Part shown: positions 51,160 through 59,499 of the stretch, piece after piece
Layout of the letters: every line of letters begins with the position of its first letter
Numbering within the stretch: the first letter of the stretch is position 1
From: Burkholderia cepacia
Lineage (GTDB): Bacteria > Pseudomonadota > Gammaproteobacteria > Burkholderiales > Burkholderiaceae
Assembly (NCBI RefSeq): GCF_001718835.1
Contig: NZ_CP013444.1
Location: forward strand, 3,286,001 to 3,350,000
Length of the DNA: 64,000 nt
Direction: 5' to 3'
Program-made: the position numbers and the translations under genes
The notes under the pieces: model-generated
Database searches by the model: none
Told to the model about the DNA's origin: nothing
The model's input: only the letters and a program-made list of their open reading frames with translations

Positions 51160-51942
51160 TCAGGCGACGCAATCGGGATGCGTGCGAAGCGCGCGGCGGG
51201 CGTAATACTCGAACGTCACCGCGTCGCGCTTCGGCTTCGAGATCCAGTCGTGCGCCTCGCGCGCCAGCGCCGGCGGCACCGGCCTGATCTCGCCGGCCGC
51301 CATCGCGAGCAGTTGCAGCTTCGCGGCCCGCTCGATCAGCAGCGCGAGGATGCACGCTTCCTCGATCGTCCTGCCGACCACGAGCTGGCCGTGATGCGAC
51401 AGCAGGATCGCGCGCTTGCTGCCGAGCGCCTTCGAGATGATCTCGCCCTCCTCGTTGCCGACCGGCACGCCGGGCCAGTCCTTCAGGAACGCGCAATCGT
51501 CGTACAGCGGACAGGTATCCATGTGCGACACGACGAGCGGCTGCTCGAGCATCGACAGCGCCGCGACATGCGCAGGATGCGTATGGATGATGCAGTTCAC
51601 GTCCTGGCGCTCGCGATAGATCCACGTATGGAACCGGTTGGCCGGATTCGGGATGCCTTCGCCGTCGACGACGTCGAGATCCTCGTTCACGCGCAGCAGG
51701 TTCGCGGCCGAAATCTCGTCGAAACCGAGCCCGAGCCGCTGCGTGTAGTACGTGCCGGCGTCGCCCGCGCGGCAGGTGATCTGCCCGGCCAGGCCGGAAT
51801 CGTGGCCGGCATCGAACAGGATCCGGCACGTGAGCGCGAGCTTCTGCCGCGCGGACCAGCCGCTGTCGCCCACCTCGCTCTCGAGACGCCGCTGCGCGAG
51901 CGCAACGAGCGCCGCCTTCGACAACTGCAATGTTTCCGCCAT
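51160..51942 (-). CDS. Class II aldolase/adducin-family protein
   Basis: A 260-residue zinc aldolase of the fuculose-phosphate aldolase group. CRILFDAGHDSGLAGQITCRAGDAGTYYTQRLGLGFDEISAANLL is the phosphate-binding N-terminal part, RQDVNCIIHTHPAHVAALSML (residues about 112-132) supplies two zinc histidines, and AILLSHHGQLVVGRTIEEA (about 178-196) the third. It cuts or decarboxylates a sugar-type substrate. Divergent from the cupin-domain regulator at 52072, with a strong palindrome in between. Confidence 0.87.
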   Translation of the reverse strand: MAETLQLSKAALVALAQRRLESEVGDSGWSARQKLALTCRILFDAGHDSGLAGQITCRAGDAGTYYTQRLGLGFDEISAANLLRVNEDLDVVDGEGIPNPANRFHTWIYRERQDVNCIIHTHPAHVAALSMLEQPLVVSHMDTCPLYDDCAFLKDWPGVPVGNEEGEIISKALGSKRAILLSHHGQLVVGRTIEEACILALLIERAAKLQLLAMAAGEIRPVPPALAREAHDWISKPKRDAVTFEYYARRALRTHPDCVA

Positions 51943-52016
51943 ATAGCCTCCTCAATCGAAAGGACGTGCCCGTCATGCGCATCCGTTTGCGCACTTCATG
52001 ACACAAGGCCGATTAT

Positions 52017-52033
52017 ATGACACATTGTGTCAT
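52017..52033. promoter_or_regulatory. 17-bp palindromic operator
   Basis: ATGACACATTGTGTCAT is a perfect 8+1+8 palindrome between the divergent class II aldolase and XRE-cupin regulator genes. A lone half-site TGACACAA lies 19 bases to the left (51999-52006). The XRE-cupin regulator is the natural binder. Confidence 0.65.
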
Positions 52034-52071
52034 GCGTTACAATCGGTTTTTCGAAGGACACCTGGCGCCCC

Positions 52072-52614
52072 ATGACGATTCGCCTGAAGCTGCTGAGAAA
52101 ACAGAAGGGCTGGACGCTCGACGTGCTGGCCGACGAGACGGGCCTCACCAAGAGCTACCTGTCGAAGGTCGAGCGCGGCCTGAGCGTGCCGTCGATCGCG
52201 GTCGCGCTGAAGCTGTCGAAGGCATTGAATGTGGACGTCGAGCAGTTGTTCTCGGAAAGCGGCAACCGCGAGCTGATCACGGTCACGCGCGCGGGCGAGC
52301 GCGCCGCGCCGGGCGGCAGGTCCGCCGGGCATGCGCAGGCGTTCGAGAGCATCGCGGCCGGCGTCGCGCCGAAGAAGATGCTGCCGTTCGTCGTGCATCC
52401 GCCGCACGAATTCGTCGCATCGACGTTCCGCGAGCACGAAGGCGAGGAATTCCTGTTCGTGCACAAGGGGCGCGTCGAGATCGAATTTCCGAACGAGACG
52501 GTGCAACTCAAGACCGGCGACTCAGTCTATTTCAACGCACTCATCCCGCACCGCACGCGCAGCCTCGGCGCCGCGCAGGCGGAGATCCTGGTCATCGTCA
52601 GCCACGACGACTAG
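52072..52614 (+). CDS. XRE-family regulator with C-terminal cupin domain
   Basis: A 180-residue regulator. The helix-turn-helix is at residues about 3-60 (IRLKLLRKQKGWTLDVLADETGLTKSYLSKVERGLSVPSIAVALKLSKALNVD), and a cupin_2 ligand domain at about 105-178 (HEFVASTFREHEGEEFLFVHKGRVEIEFPNETVQLKTGDSVYFNALIPHRTRSL). Such proteins (PuuR-like) sense small metabolites. An earlier in-frame ATG at 52027 would place part of the operator inside the gene, so the ATG at 52072 is preferred. Confidence 0.87.
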   Translation: MTIRLKLLRKQKGWTLDVLADETGLTKSYLSKVERGLSVPSIAVALKLSKALNVDVEQLFSESGNRELITVTRAGERAAPGGRSAGHAQAFESIAAGVAPKKMLPFVVHPPHEFVASTFREHEGEEFLFVHKGRVEIEFPNETVQLKTGDSVYFNALIPHRTRSLGAAQAEILVIVSHDD

Positions 52615-52646
52615 AATCGTCGCTTCTCCCCGCCCAAGGATTCCCG

Positions 52647-53384
52647 ATGGTCACGAAGGCCACCGCACCGTTCCAGCAGATCAAGACGCTCGTTCGCCAG
52701 AACGTCGACTCGGGCGACTGGCGCCCCGGCGACCGCATTCCGTCCGAGCTCGATCTCGCCGCGCAGTTCGGCGTCGCACGCATGACGGTCAACCGCGCGC
52801 TGCGCGAGCTGACCGAGGAAGGCGTGCTGAAGCGCATCGCGGGCGTCGGCACGTTCGTCGCCGAGGTGAAGCCGCAGTCGAACCTGCTGATGATCGCGCA
52901 CATCCGCGACGAAATCCGCGCGCGCGGACACGAATACCGCTGCCGCGTGCTGAGCCAGTCGAGCGAGCCCGCGTCGTTCGACGTCGCGGCCGCGTTCGGC
53001 CTGCCGGTCAATACGCCGGTGTTTCACGTCGTGTGCGTGCACGAGGAAAACGGCCGCCCGATCCAGCTCGAGGATCGCTACGTGAACCCGGCCGCCGCGC
53101 CCGGTTTCATCGACCAGGATTTCCAGGTCGAGCCGCCGTCCGAGTACCTGTTCAACAACGTGTCGCACTACGAACTGGAAATCGAGCACGTGGTCGATGC
53201 GTCGCTGCCGACCGGCGAACAGGCGCGGCTGCTCGACATGCGCACCGACGAGCCGTGCCTCACGCTCACGCGCCGCACCTGGACGAACGGGCTGCCCGTC
53301 ACGTTCGTGCACTTCCTGCATCCGGGCAACCGCTACCGGCTCGGCTCGCGCTTCAAGCCGGGCGCGGGACACAAGCAGACCTGA
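52647..53384 (+). CDS. HutC-subfamily GntR regulator (UTRA domain)
   Basis: A 245-residue regulator. FQQIKTLVRQNVDSGDWRPGDRIPSELDLAAQFGVARMTVNRALRELTEEGVLKRIAGVGTFVAE (residues about 8-72) is the winged helix; the rest is a UTRA ligand domain with YRCRVLSQSSEPASFDVAAAFGLP and LEDRYVNPAAAPGFIDQDF. It looks much like the histidine-utilisation repressor HutC, but no hut genes are here. It follows the XRE-cupin gene by 32 bases, so two different regulators are co-transcribed. Its end meets the dioxygenase gene tail to tail. Confidence 0.87.
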   Translation: MVTKATAPFQQIKTLVRQNVDSGDWRPGDRIPSELDLAAQFGVARMTVNRALRELTEEGVLKRIAGVGTFVAEVKPQSNLLMIAHIRDEIRARGHEYRCRVLSQSSEPASFDVAAAFGLPVNTPVFHVVCVHEENGRPIQLEDRYVNPAAAPGFIDQDFQVEPPSEYLFNNVSHYELEIEHVVDASLPTGEQARLLDMRTDEPCLTLTRRTWTNGLPVTFVHFLHPGNRYRLGSRFKPGAGHKQT

Positions 53385-53405
53385 GCGGCGCGCTCAGAGC
53401 GCCGC
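53385..53405. terminator. Small hairpin at the convergent gene ends
   Basis: GCGGCGC / GCGCCGC with a seven-base loop spans the ten-base gap between the HutC-like stop and the dioxygenase stop. There is no T run; low confidence as a terminator. Confidence 0.35.
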
Positions 53406-54245
53406 CGCCTGCCCGGCCTCCTTCGACCACACGACCGGAAACAGCGGGTGGTCAAGCGGCGCGCCGTCGGGCAGTTGTTCCGCGAGCCCGGGGAAATCGG
53501 GCGACGTCTTCCAGCGGCGCGGCGCGTGACGGATATCGTCGCCGACGAAGCGGATCGAGAACGCGCGCCGGCGGTTCTGCGTGCCGCCCGACGCGTGCAG
53601 CGTGAGCATCCGGAAGCACACCATGTCGCCGGGCTCGAGCGCCCAATGGCGGATCGGGAAGGCCGCGCGGTCGCCTTCGATGTCGGGCAGGTCCGCGAGG
53701 CTGCCTTCCGGAAACCACTTCGCTTCCTTGTCCATGAACGTGCGCGGCATCAGCCACGGCCCGCGATGCGAGCCCGCGACGAATTCCAGCGTCGACTCGA
53801 GCGGCACCGGATCGACCGGAATCCACATGCTGACGTTGTCGTCGCCCTCGATGTTGTAGTACGGCTGGTCCTGGTGCCACGGCGTACGCTGCCGCGTGCC
53901 GGGCTCCTTCACGAGCAGGTGGTCGTGATGCAGCCGCACGTTCTCCGTGCCCATCAGCGCGGCGGCCACCGACGGCGCGGGCGAGCGCACGATGAAGTCG
54001 CGATACGCGTCGTTGTGCTGCCAGTTGCAGAAATCCTCGAAGAACCAGCCCGGATCGTCGGGCCGGCTCGCGACTTTCGCGCGCGGGCTCGGGTGCACGA
54101 GGTTGTCGTCGATGCCGGACTTGAGCGTCGCAATCTCGTCGGGCGAGAAGATGCCCTTGATGCAGACCGCACCTTCCTCGCGGAACGCGGCGATCAGTTC
54201 GGGCGTCACGGCTTTCGCGACGCGATCTTTGATGTTCGTGATCAT
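53394..54245 (-). CDS. Phytanoyl-CoA dioxygenase (PhyH)-family protein
   Basis: A 283-residue Fe(II)/2-oxoglutarate oxygenase. LHHDHLLVKEPGTRQRTPWHQDQPYYNIEG (residues about 104-133) holds the His-x-Asp of the iron site, LTLHASGGTQNRRRAFSIRFVGDD (about 226-249) the distal histidine and the arginine for 2-oxoglutarate. The family hydroxylates diverse small molecules, including ectoine, betaines and halogenated products. The start at MITNIKDRVAKAVTPELI was chosen over longer frames. The neighbours hint at a local catabolic unit, but the substrate is unknown. Confidence 0.86.
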   Translation of the reverse strand: MITNIKDRVAKAVTPELIAAFREEGAVCIKGIFSPDEIATLKSGIDDNLVHPSPRAKVASRPDDPGWFFEDFCNWQHNDAYRDFIVRSPAPSVAAALMGTENVRLHHDHLLVKEPGTRQRTPWHQDQPYYNIEGDDNVSMWIPVDPVPLESTLEFVAGSHRGPWLMPRTFMDKEAKWFPEGSLADLPDIEGDRAAFPIRHWALEPGDMVCFRMLTLHASGGTQNRRRAFSIRFVGDDIRHAPRRWKTSPDFPGLAEQLPDGAPLDHPLFPVVWSKEAGQAAAL

Positions 54246-54484
54246 GGCTCGCCTGTCGGTTGGATGTATCGCGGCTGATTCGATGAAGCCGCGATGCAGT
54301 CTAGACCGCATAATTTTCGAGCGCAAGCGGCAGGGTGGATAGCTGGCTCGAACGAGTACGTTCGGATGCTCGCTGGTAGAGCGTGACGAAGTTGCGGAGC
54401 AGCATGGTCAGCACCGGTTTTCGCCTTGCAGTCTATACAGCAGGCAAAGGACCCCAGGAACGACCGGTCGCCCTCTCCGCTTGA

Positions 54485-54880
54485 TTATTTGACCAGTCGC
54501 ATTCCGGCCGTCTTGACCGCTTTCGCGTCGAACGTCGCGACGTATTCACATTGCGCTTCGTGACAGGCACGCTCGATCAGGCAATCTGCAAAATCGGCCG
54601 ACGAACTTGCATACAGGCGCAATGCTTTCCACACGGTATCAGCCGCTTCGACCACGAATTCGTCGATGCGCAGCAGCGTCTCTATCACTTGCGCAATCTC
54701 GCCGCGATCTGCATCGTATGCTCGCGCAAGTACCCACACGACCTCGACCAATGCAATCTGCGTGATATATCCGGGGCGTTCGACAGTGAGCGATTCAATC
54801 AACGTCGTGGCTCTCTTTGCTTGCGCCGGATCGTCCTGCGCGAAGTAGCGCACCAGCACATTCGTATCGAGGCCGATCAT
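54485..54880 (-). CDS. vapC: VapC-type PIN-domain toxin ribonuclease
   Basis: A 131-residue PIN protein. The acidic residues of the active site are visible: MIGLDTNVLVRYF (Asp 4), QIALVEVVWVLARAY (Glu about 46), SSADFADCLIERA (Asp about 97) and ATFDAKAVK (Asp about 118). VapC toxins cut RNA, often initiator tRNA. The gene overlaps its antitoxin by four bases. 239 bases of gene-free DNA separate it from the dioxygenase gene. Confidence 0.9.
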   Translation of the reverse strand: MIGLDTNVLVRYFAQDDPAQAKRATTLIESLTVERPGYITQIALVEVVWVLARAYDADRGEIAQVIETLLRIDEFVVEAADTVWKALRLYASSSADFADCLIERACHEAQCEYVATFDAKAVKTAGMRLVK

Positions 54881-55122
54881 CGGGCCGAACCTCCCTGCTC
54901 AGCGATCACCGCATTCATGTCTTCGATCGACACGGGTTTCGCCGGCTTGCGGATAATGCCCTTGAGCGCGGTCACCGAACAAGTGGCCGGAATCACTTCA
55001 TACCGACCTGTCTGCTCATTGAGCACGAAATCGATTCGATCACCGGTCGACAGACCGAGGCGGTTACGCACATCTACGGGAATCGTAACCTGTCCCTTTG
55101 AAGTTACGGTTGCAGAAGCCAC
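54877..55122 (-). CDS. vapB: AbrB/MazE-type antitoxin VapB
   Basis: An 81-residue protein. ATVTSKGQVTIPVDVRNRLGLSTGDRIDFVLNE (residues about 4-36) is the SpoVT-AbrB swapped-hairpin DNA-binding domain, and the C-terminal part (KGIIRKPAKPVSIEDMNAVIAEQGG) is the toxin-binding tail. It represses the operon and neutralises VapC. Overlap with vapC gives coupled translation. Confidence 0.9.
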   Translation of the reverse strand: MASATVTSKGQVTIPVDVRNRLGLSTGDRIDFVLNEQTGRYEVIPATCSVTALKGIIRKPAKPVSIEDMNAVIAEQGGSAR

Positions 55123-55146
55123 CTTCTTGTCCTCCGAGCATCGATA

Positions 55147-55168
55147 TTCCTTACTTTATGGTAAGGAA
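55147..55168. promoter_or_regulatory. vapBC operator palindrome
   Basis: TTCCTTAC-TTTATG-GTAAGGAA, a perfect 8+6+8 dyad 25 bases before the vapB start, in the place where an AbrB-type antitoxin would bind to autoregulate. Confidence 0.6.
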
Positions 55169-55292
55169 CAAGCAAAGGCAAGCGGGCAAGCCTACCTGTC
55201 CGGCGAACGGCCATTGCCCGCCGCATCAGCCCATGCTAAAAGTCATCGCACACATTCGAAAGCACAATGCATGAACCCACAGAAGTGCAGAA

Positions 55293-56156
55293 ATGAATAG
55301 ACCCCTGTTCGACATCGACCTGCTGCGCGCGCTCGTGATGGTCGCCGATTGCGGCAGCTTCACGACGGCGTCCGCGCGCCTGCATTCGACGCAGTCGACG
55401 GTCAGCCAGAAGGTGCGCCGGCTCGAGGAAATCGCCGGGCATCGCCTGCTCGACCGCGGCACGCGCGACGTGCGGCCGACCGACGCGGGCGTGACGGTGC
55501 TCAGCTATGCGCGGCGCATGCTCGCGTTGAACGACGAGATGCTGGAAGCGCTGTCGGGCGCGACGGTCGCGCTGACGATCCGGCTCGGCGTGCCCGACGA
55601 TTTCGCGGCGGGACGCACGACGCATGCGCTCGCGGCGTTCAAGCGCGAGCATCCGCAAGTGAAGCTCGAGGTGATGTGCGGGCTGAGCCGCGACATCAGC
55701 GCCGCATACGATCGCGGCGAACTCGACCTCGTACTGATCAAGCAGCGCCGCGATAGCCGCGAGGCCGTCGTGCGCTGGCCCGAGAAGCTGCGCTGGATCG
55801 ACAGCGCCGCGCATCCGTCGATCGATCTCGACCCGGTGCCGATCGTCGTGTTTCCGCCGCGCGGGCTCTATCGCGACGACATGATCAAGGCGATCGAGGA
55901 GCGCGGCCGCCGCTGGCGGATCAGCTTCACGACGTCGAGCCTGAGCGGCATCCAGGCCGCCGTCGCCGACGGGCTCGGCATCAGCGTGCTGCCCGCGCGC
56001 GTGGTGACGGACGAGCACGTCGTGCTGACCGCGAAGCAGGGTTTCGCGCCGATCGAACACATGGACATCGCGATCCTGCATCGGCCGACGGCCGACCCGA
56101 TGGTCAGCGAACTGACGAAGGCGCTCGCGGCCATGCTGGAGCGCGAGCGGCGGTGA
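55293..56156 (+). CDS. LysR-type transcriptional regulator
   Basis: A 287-residue LysR protein: DIDLLRALVMVADCGSFTTASARLHSTQSTVSQKVRRLEEIAGHRLLDRG (residues about 7-56) is the helix-turn-helix, followed by the ligand domain with LTIRLGVPDDFAAGRTTHALAAFKREHPQVKLEV. The pattern is close to the IciA/ArgP-like or CynR branch only loosely. It converges on the small SnoaL-like gene; its target is not evident here. Confidence 0.87.
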   Translation: MNRPLFDIDLLRALVMVADCGSFTTASARLHSTQSTVSQKVRRLEEIAGHRLLDRGTRDVRPTDAGVTVLSYARRMLALNDEMLEALSGATVALTIRLGVPDDFAAGRTTHALAAFKREHPQVKLEVMCGLSRDISAAYDRGELDLVLIKQRRDSREAVVRWPEKLRWIDSAAHPSIDLDPVPIVVFPPRGLYRDDMIKAIEERGRRWRISFTTSSLSGIQAAVADGLGISVLPARVVTDEHVVLTAKQGFAPIEHMDIAILHRPTADPMVSELTKALAAMLERERR

Positions 56157-56172
56157 CGCCGCGCGGCGTGCG

Positions 56173-56646
56173 TCAGAACATCGTGTTCCCGTTCGCGGCC
56201 TGCTCGGGCACGGGTTGATTGACGTCCCAGTGCTCGACGATCTTGCCGCTCTCGAGCCGGAAGATGTCCATGATCGCGCTGCCGCGCGTGCCGGGTTCGC
56301 GCACCGCGTGCACGTGCAGGATCACGTAGTCGCCGTCGACGAACGAACGCTTGATCTCGCTGTGCGACTGCGGATACTTGTCGCGCAGGAACGCGACGAA
56401 TTTGCGGAAGCCGTCGCGGCCGTCGGCCGCGTTCGGGTTGTGCTGCACGTAACGATCGCCGACATACGCGAGCGCGCCGTCGGCGTCCTTCTCGTTCAGG
56501 CCTTTCTCGTAAAAGGCAAGCACTGCCCGGCGATTCGCTTCCTGTCGAGCGGTGCCCGTGTCGGCTGCCGCGACATGTGCGGCCGATGCGGCGAACGCCG
56601 TCGCCAAGGCCCATCCCGAAACCTGTCTCGTGAAGCGGTGTCGCAT
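56173..56646 (-). CDS. Exported SnoaL-like (NTF2 fold) protein
   Basis: A 157-residue protein with a signal peptide (RQVSGWALATAFAASAAHVAAADTG). The mature part ANRRAVLAFYEKGLNEKDADGALAYVGDRYVQHNPNAADGRDGFRKFVAFLRDKYPQ is typical of SnoaL/aldol-cyclase-like NTF2 domains, with the His-Asn-Pro motif. Bacterial exported members have no known reaction. The ATG at 56646 starts at the signal peptide's basic residues. Confidence 0.8.
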   Translation of the reverse strand: MRHRFTRQVSGWALATAFAASAAHVAAADTGTARQEANRRAVLAFYEKGLNEKDADGALAYVGDRYVQHNPNAADGRDGFRKFVAFLRDKYPQSHSEIKRSFVDGDYVILHVHAVREPGTRGSAIMDIFRLESGKIVEHWDVNQPVPEQAANGNTMF

Positions 56647-56749
56647 CTCGTTCACCCGATGTCGTGACTGAAAAGCGGATCGGACTCGCACGACCGCTGC
56701 GGGTTCCCGGCCGCCGGCCCACGCGGCCGGACCGCCCTTCCGCCCGCGT

Positions 56750-57946
56750 TCAAACCAGCACGCCGTTACGCGCGACGATCTTCCCCGACGACACGACGAG
56801 CCGCCGTACCGGCCGTGCGACGACGGCCTCGGCGAACGTCAGCGCGTCGACCAGCACGACATCCGCGCGGCTGCCCGGCTGCAGCCCGTAACCGTCGAAG
56901 CCGCACCCGCGCGCCGCACCGTGCGTCACGCAGTCGAGCGCGACCTCGAGCGCATCGTCGCGGCGGAAATCGTTGCGCATGCCGATCAGCATCGCGCGTT
57001 CGAGCATGTCGGGCGACCCGTACGGCGTCCACGTATCGCGCACGCCGTCGTTGCCGCCGATGACCGTCACGCCCGCCGCACGGCACGCGGCCACCGGCGG
57101 CACGGGCACCGCCGCCGGCGCGGTCGTGACGAGGCCGACGCCGAGTTCCGCCATCCGGGCAAGCAGCGCATCGCGCTCGCGTTCGGCGATATCGCCCAGG
57201 CAGAACCCGTGGCTGATCGTCACCTTGCCCTGCATGCCGTGCGCCGCCGTGCGCTGCAGGATCAGGTCGAGCGAGAACTCACCCATCGTCGACGGCTCGT
57301 GCAGGTGGAGGTCGAGCCCGCGGCCGTGGCGTTCGGCGATCGCGAACAGCACGTCGACCGCCTCGACCGGATCGCCTTCGATCGCGCACGGGTCGAGCCC
57401 GCCGAGCAGATCGGCGCCGGCGGCGAGCGCGTCGGACAGCAGCGCGTCCGTGCCCGGCCGCTTGAGCACGCCCGATTGCGGAAACGCGACGATCTGGATG
57501 TCGACCTGCCCGCGCAACGTCTCGCGCGTCGCGAGCACACCGTGCAGATGCCGCAGCCCGGCTTCGGTATCGATGTCGACGTGGGTGCGGATACGCGTCG
57601 TGCCGGCCGCGAGGAACGCGCGCGCCAGCGCGAGCGACGCGACGCCGGCGTCATGGCCGCTCGTCGCGCGATAGTGGCGTTCGTTCTCGATCCGGTCGAC
57701 GAGGCGCGGGCCGACCTGGTTGCGATACCACGGCATTCCCCAGTGCGTCTTGTCGAGGTGCGTGTGGCCTTCGACGAGGCCGGGCAGCGCGAGCGCCCCC
57801 GCGCCGTCCTCGATCGCGCAGCCGGCGGGCGCGTCGAGCGACGGGCCGATGCGCGCGATGCGATCGCCTTCGATCAGGATGTCGAGCGCGGCGTCGGCGC
57901 TCGGGCGGACGTTGCGGATCAGCAGGCTGGTCATCGGCATATCCAT
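56750..57946 (-). CDS. Cytosine-deaminase-like amidohydrolase
   Basis: A 398-residue amidohydrolase of the CodA subgroup. Metal ligands are visible: GHTHLDKTHW (residues about 60-69, His-x-His), GLDLHLHEPS (about 204-213), TISHGFCLGD (about 236-245) and the late Asp in GNDGVRDTW (about 300-308). CodA-type enzymes deaminate cytosine, isoguanine or creatinine-like rings. There are three possible ATG starts (57946, 57940, 57934) and no strong ribosome site. The fragment of a similar gene lies just upstream. Confidence 0.83.
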   Translation of the reverse strand: MDMPMTSLLIRNVRPSADAALDILIEGDRIARIGPSLDAPAGCAIEDGAGALALPGLVEGHTHLDKTHWGMPWYRNQVGPRLVDRIENERHYRATSGHDAGVASLALARAFLAAGTTRIRTHVDIDTEAGLRHLHGVLATRETLRGQVDIQIVAFPQSGVLKRPGTDALLSDALAAGADLLGGLDPCAIEGDPVEAVDVLFAIAERHGRGLDLHLHEPSTMGEFSLDLILQRTAAHGMQGKVTISHGFCLGDIAERERDALLARMAELGVGLVTTAPAAVPVPPVAACRAAGVTVIGGNDGVRDTWTPYGSPDMLERAMLIGMRNDFRRDDALEVALDCVTHGAARGCGFDGYGLQPGSRADVVLVDALTFAEAVVARPVRRLVVSSGKIVARNGVLV

Positions 57947-57980
57947 TCGTCTGCACGATTCGAAGCGATGCGCGAGCGTC

Positions 57981-58115
57981 TCATCGCGCAAACCGCAGCG
58001 CCGGCGTGAACGGCGCGCAATCAGGACCGATCGCGACGAAACGGCCGTCGCGGACGACGAGGTTCACGGGCTGGCCGTCCGGAGCGGCGGCGTTGATGAA
58101 GATGCGGTCAGTCAT
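57981..58115 (-). pseudogene. N-terminal amidohydrolase fragment
   Basis: A 44-codon open frame, MTDRIFINAAAPDGQPVNLVVRDGRFVAIGPDCAPF..., that looks like the first beta-sandwich strands of an amidohydrolase (compare SLLIRNVRPSADAALDILIEGDRIARIGPSLDAPAG in the next gene). It stops before any metal ligand. It may be the remnant of a deleted paralogue or a short leader for the downstream gene. Confidence 0.5.
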
Positions 58116-58443
58116 GACACGGTGGCGATGAGGCGATCGCGCCGCAGCCAATATGGGCGGAACCGCAGCCGGCGCCGCGCGACCGTGAGTGGGGAATCCG
58201 GCCACGATATCGGACGCCCGTGCGCGGCGCCAATTAAATGTCGCGATGCCGCGCATTCGATTTCGCGATGCGCGGCGGTCAGGCGAGCCGGCCATACAGA
58301 CCCCGGGATTTACGCGGCAACAGACTTTACACGTTGTTACCCGGCCGCACCGGACGCGCCACCAGCCATTCCTTATACTCACGCCGAGTTCGCCACCCGT
58401 CCCGGAATTCGTCGGCGAACCCGTTGCCGATGCAGGAATCATC

Positions 58444-59073
58444 ATGATGCGCATGCCTTCCACGAAGACCGTTCTGTTCGCCTCGCTCGTCGCCGTCGCG
58501 GCGCTTCCGCTGACCGCCTGCGTCGCGCCGGGCTATGGCCCGTACGGCGCGCAGGGCTATCCGCAGCAGCAATACGCGACGCCCGGCTACGCGCAGCCCG
58601 CGTATTCGCAGCCGGGCTACGTGCAGCAGCAACAGCCGTATCCGAACCAGGCGCCGTCTCCGTACGATTCGCAATACGGGAACCAGCAGTATGGAAACCA
58701 GTACGGGAACCAGTATGGCAACCAATACGGCACGCAGTACGGCACGGTCGCGAACATCCGCCCGGTCAGCAGCGCCGTGGCGCCGGCGGGCGTGGCCGGC
58801 ACCGTCGTCGGGGCGCTGGTCGGCGGCCTGGTGGGCAACCAGTTCGGCCGCGGCCACGGCCGCGATGCGGCGACCGTGATCGGTGCGCTCGGCGGTGCGG
58901 TGGCCGGCAACCAGATCGGCCAGCAGATGGGCGCCGCGCAGGGCCCGAGCAGCTACCGGATCGACGTGCAGGTCAGCGACGGCACGATGCGCTCGTTCGA
59001 CGTGCAGTCGCCGGGCAACCTGCGCCCGGGCGATCGCGTGCAGATCAACGGCAATCAGCTGGCGCGGTATTGA
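58444..59073 (+). CDS. Glycine-zipper outer-membrane lipoprotein
   Basis: A 209-residue lipoprotein. The signal peptide ends in the lipobox LTAC (Cys about 26). A Pro/Tyr/Gln repeat region (GYPQQQYATPGYAQPAYSQPGY..., then NQYGNQYGNQYG) spans about residues 35-90. AGVAGTVVGALVGGLVGNQFGRGHGRDAATVIGALGGAVAGNQIGQQM (about 117-165) is a 17-kDa-antigen-like glycine zipper that probably sits in the membrane. SSYRIDVQVSDGTMRSFDVQSPGNLRPGDRVQINGNQL closes as a small beta domain. The role may be envelope integrity; unproved. Confidence 0.85.
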   Translation: MMRMPSTKTVLFASLVAVAALPLTACVAPGYGPYGAQGYPQQQYATPGYAQPAYSQPGYVQQQQPYPNQAPSPYDSQYGNQQYGNQYGNQYGNQYGTQYGTVANIRPVSSAVAPAGVAGTVVGALVGGLVGNQFGRGHGRDAATVIGALGGAVAGNQIGQQMGAAQGPSSYRIDVQVSDGTMRSFDVQSPGNLRPGDRVQINGNQLARY

Positions 59074-59080
59074 TTTCGGC

Positions 59081-59109
59081 GGCACGACGTCCTCGGTCGA
59101 CGTCGTGCC
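59081..59109 (+). terminator. Hairpin terminator after the glycine-zipper lipoprotein gene
   Basis: GGCACGACGTC / GACGTCGTGCC, a perfect 11-bp stem with a seven-base loop, eight bases after the stop codon, followed by CCTT. Confidence 0.7.
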
Positions 59110-59499
59110 CTTGACCGGCGCGACGTCACGCGCCGCGCCGCCCGCTTTGCTTCGTACGCGCCGCCAATACGGCGCCGCCCACCGCCTCCTTCCCCGTCCT
59201 CAAGCTCACGCCCCGGAAGCACGCGACACGCGATTCCGGGCAGCCCGCTTTCCCGCCTTGCCGCACGGCCCCGGCGAATGACCGCCGCAAGATCGGCCAG
59301 CCGAACCCGCGCCGCGGGGCGCATGTCATTCAGCCGCACGCCGGCCGACAAGCACGGCATGGGCGCGCACCTCAGCGCATCAGCGCGTCATCGCAGCGGC
59401 TTCGATCGGCAAAGCAGGCGTTGCCGAATCCGATTAGCATGGACTCGCCCCGCGGCGTGACGCGCCGCGGATTCCGACGATCCACCAGACCAACGACAC
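59110..59499. other. Intergenic region before the GNAT gene
   Basis: 390 bases with no supported gene. A perfect 8-bp stem (CCGCGGCG / CGCCGCGG, five-base loop) lies at 59450-59470, 29 bases before the acetyltransferase ATG, and might act as an attenuator or mask translation. Other open frames are Arg/Ala-rich background. Confidence 0.35.
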
